This document shows positions 62,460 through 64,000 of a stretch of DNA of 64,000 nucleotides, piece by piece (the first letter of the stretch is position 1; the number at the start of each line of letters is the position of its first letter). The notes beneath the pieces were generated by a model that saw nothing but the letters and a program-made list of their open reading frames with translations, was not told the origin of the DNA and ran no database searches. A program made the position numbers and the translations under genes. Source of the DNA: Serratia sp. AKBS12 (GTDB lineage: Bacteria > Pseudomonadota > Gammaproteobacteria > Enterobacterales > Enterobacteriaceae); NCBI RefSeq assembly GCF_024793895.1, contig NZ_JANUSB010000017.1:124001-188000 (forward strand). Direction: 5' to 3'.

Positions 62460-63860
62460 TTAGTCCTGCGCCAGCTGCGCCCGCTTTTTCTGGCGGCTGA
62501 CCTTGAAGTAGTAGCCTGCCAACAGCAAGACCACCCACACCAGGCCGGCGTACAACGACACGCGGGTGGTTGGGAAGTAGCCGATAAGACCAATGATGAA
62601 CACCAGGAACGCGATGGCGACTGCTGCGGTGAACACCCCACCGCGCAGCGGAAACTCAAGCTTCCTCACCTGTTCTTTGCTTAAACTGCGACGGAAGGCA
62701 ATCTGCGAACACAGGATCATGATCCATACCCAGACGGTGGCAAAGGTGGCTAGCGATGCAATCACCAGGAACACGCTTTCCGGCATGATGTAGTTGAGGT
62801 AGACCGCAATCAGCAGCGCCGCCATCATCACCACTACCGTAACCCATGGAATGCCGCGTTTGGAAACCGTGCTGAACATTTTCGGCGCGTGGCCCTGCTC
62901 GGCCATGCCGTGCAGCATGCGGCCCACGCCAAACACATCGCTGTTAATCGCTGACAACGACGCAGTGATCACCACAAAATTGAGAATGCCGGCAGCGACG
63001 GTGATCCCCATGTGCTGGAAGGTCAGCACGAACGGGCTGCCGTTGGTTCCCACCTGGTTCCACGGATAAATCGACATGATCACGAACAGCGTGCCGACGT
63101 AGAACACCAGAATACGCCACGGCACCGAGTTGATGGCTTTCGGGATCGATTTCTTCGGATCCTTGGCTTCACCGGCGGTAATACCGATAATTTCAATGCC
63201 ACCATAGGCAAACATCACCAGTTGCAGCGACAAAATCATGCCGATAAAACCATTGCTGAAGAAGCCGCCATTGCTCCATAGGTTGTGGATGCCGGTAGCC
63301 TGGCCCCCATTGCCGATACCCCAGACGATGATGCCGATACCGGCAGCGATCATGATGATGATGGTGGCGACTTTAAAGAACGAAAACCAGAACTCCAGTT
63401 CACCGAACACCTTGACGCTCATCAGATTGATGGCACCAATGATCAGCACTACGCTCAATACCCAGATCCAGTGCGGCACCTCCGGGAACCAGACGCCCAT
63501 ATAAATGCCGAACGCGGTAACGTCGGCAATGGCGACTATCAGAATTTCAAAACAGTAGGTCCAGCCGGTGATATAGCCGGCCATCGGGCCAAGATAATCC
63601 TGCGCGTAGCGCGAAAATGAACTGGCCTGCGGATTGTTGACCGACATCTCGCCCAGTGCGCGCATGATGATGAACGCGACGATACCGCCGATCAGATACG
63701 CCAGCAGTACGCTGGGGCCAGCCATGCGGATAGCGTCCGCCGAGCCGTAAAACAGCCCGGTGCCAATTGCCGAGCCGAGCGCCATAAAACGAATATGACG
63801 CGTACTGAGGCCACGCTTGAGCTTGTTGGCCGGTGGGGTGGAGGATGTTTCCTGTTGCAT
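62460..63860 (-). CDS. proY: Amino acid permease ProY
   Basis: 466 residues (457 in E. coli). APC family with twelve hydrophobic helices. Seen: [20 protein letters not shown] at the N-terminus and [19 protein letters not shown] after helix 6. E. coli proY was described as a cryptic proline permease; recent work in relatives points to histidine or aromatic substrates, so the substrate is uncertain. In E. coli it sits between brnQ and malZ. Confidence 0.92.
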   Translation of the reverse strand: MQQETSSTPPANKLKRGLSTRHIRFMALGSAIGTGLFYGSADAIRMAGPSVLLAYLIGGIVAFIIMRALGEMSVNNPQASSFSRYAQDYLGPMAGYITGWTYCFEILIVAIADVTAFGIYMGVWFPEVPHWIWVLSVVLIIGAINLMSVKVFGELEFWFSFFKVATIIIMIAAGIGIIVWGIGNGGQATGIHNLWSNGGFFSNGFIGMILSLQLVMFAYGGIEIIGITAGEAKDPKKSIPKAINSVPWRILVFYVGTLFVIMSIYPWNQVGTNGSPFVLTFQHMGITVAAGILNFVVITASLSAINSDVFGVGRMLHGMAEQGHAPKMFSTVSKRGIPWVTVVVMMAALLIAVYLNYIMPESVFLVIASLATFATVWVWIMILCSQIAFRRSLSKEQVRKLEFPLRGGVFTAAVAIAFLVFIIGLIGYFPTTRVSLYAGLVWVVLLLAGYYFKVSRQKKRAQLAQD

Positions 63861-63890
63861 TTAAAGACCTGTCTTCTTATACGCAAAAAA

Positions 63891-63910
63891 GCCACGGACG
63901 AGTCCGTGGC
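63891..63910 (-). terminator. Terminator after brnQ
   Basis: GCCACGGA / TCCGTGGC stem with a four-base loop, followed leftward by TTTTTTGCGT, 20 bases after the brnQ stop. Confidence 0.85.
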
Positions 63911-63930
63911 CCAAAACTCTGACCGCTAGG

Positions 63931-64000
63931 TTATTGATGCGCGGTGACTTCAGCGCGCGTACAAACCCGATCGTAAATGGCGGCCAATACCAGCATCAAC
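63931..64000 (-). CDS. brnQ: Branched-chain amino acid permease BrnQ, C-terminus only
   Basis: Only the last 22 codons are in the window. They end RVCTRAEVTAHQ and a TAA at 63931-63933. A hydrophobic start (LMLVLAAIYDR) is consistent with a last membrane helix. The name rests mainly on gene order (brnQ-proY-malZ in E. coli), because the visible part is too short for a firm family call. Confidence 0.6.
   Translation of the reverse strand, partial: LMLVLAAIYDRVCTRAEVTAHQ

Overview
This window is chromosomal core DNA of an enterobacterium, most likely a Serratia (Yersiniaceae). The gene order from hha/tomB through ffs, glnK-amtB, mdlAB, ppiD-hupB-lon-clpXP-tig, cyoABCDE, thiI, dxs, nusB-ribH-ribD-nrdR, secDF-yajC-tgt-queA to malZ and proY follows the E. 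coli K-12 order recalled for the brnQ-proY-malZ to hha segment. The Hha protein is the short 67-residue YmoA-like form. The genus assignment rests on synteny and protein similarity from memory, not on a database search.

Left edge (1-3.2 kb). A leftward metal ABC transporter operon enters from the window edge. It starts with a 48-residue membrane protein and lies under a perfect Zur-type palindrome, so zinc uptake is the likely job. Then come an unrecognised 117-residue gene, the tomB-hha pair, and about 1 kb with no convincing gene that abuts the 3' end of the 4.5S RNA gene ffs.

3.2-29.4 kb. Small housekeeping genes (atl, ybaY, tesB) are followed by the nitrogen-control pair glnK-amtB, with a visible sigma54 promoter and upstream NtrC sites. 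Next are the MdlAB ABC exporter, decR with a divergent cysteine desulfidase-like gene, cof, an SgrR-type regulator, queC, fadM, ybaV, and the protein quality-control block ppiD, hupB, lon, clpX, clpP, tig. bolA, yajG and ampG (muropeptide permease) follow. lon keeps a heat-shock promoter.

29.8-48.7 kb. The cytochrome bo3 operon cyoABCDE is followed by yajR, yajQ, panE, yajL and thiI, the isoprenoid set xseB-ispA-dxs, yajO, and a leftward operon nrdR-ribD-ribH-nusB-thiL-pgpA joining riboflavin, thiamine and phospholipid steps to antitermination.

48.8-64 kb. A lipoprotein gene (yajI), the leftward queA-tgt-yajC-secD-secF cluster (queuosine and Sec translocation), acpH, then tsa (peroxiredoxin) and ggt, which are not at this place in E. 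coli, malZ, a YbdG-type mechanosensitive channel, a small lipoprotein, proY and the very end of brnQ.

Most of the window is ordinary core genome. I did not find a convincing new multi-gene system. The points worth a second look are the Zur-box operon with its membrane microprotein, the orphan kilobase next to ffs, a strong terminator hairpin in the yajR leader (small RNA or attenuator), two MITE-like palindromic repeats, and an OxyR-like site upstream of tsa.
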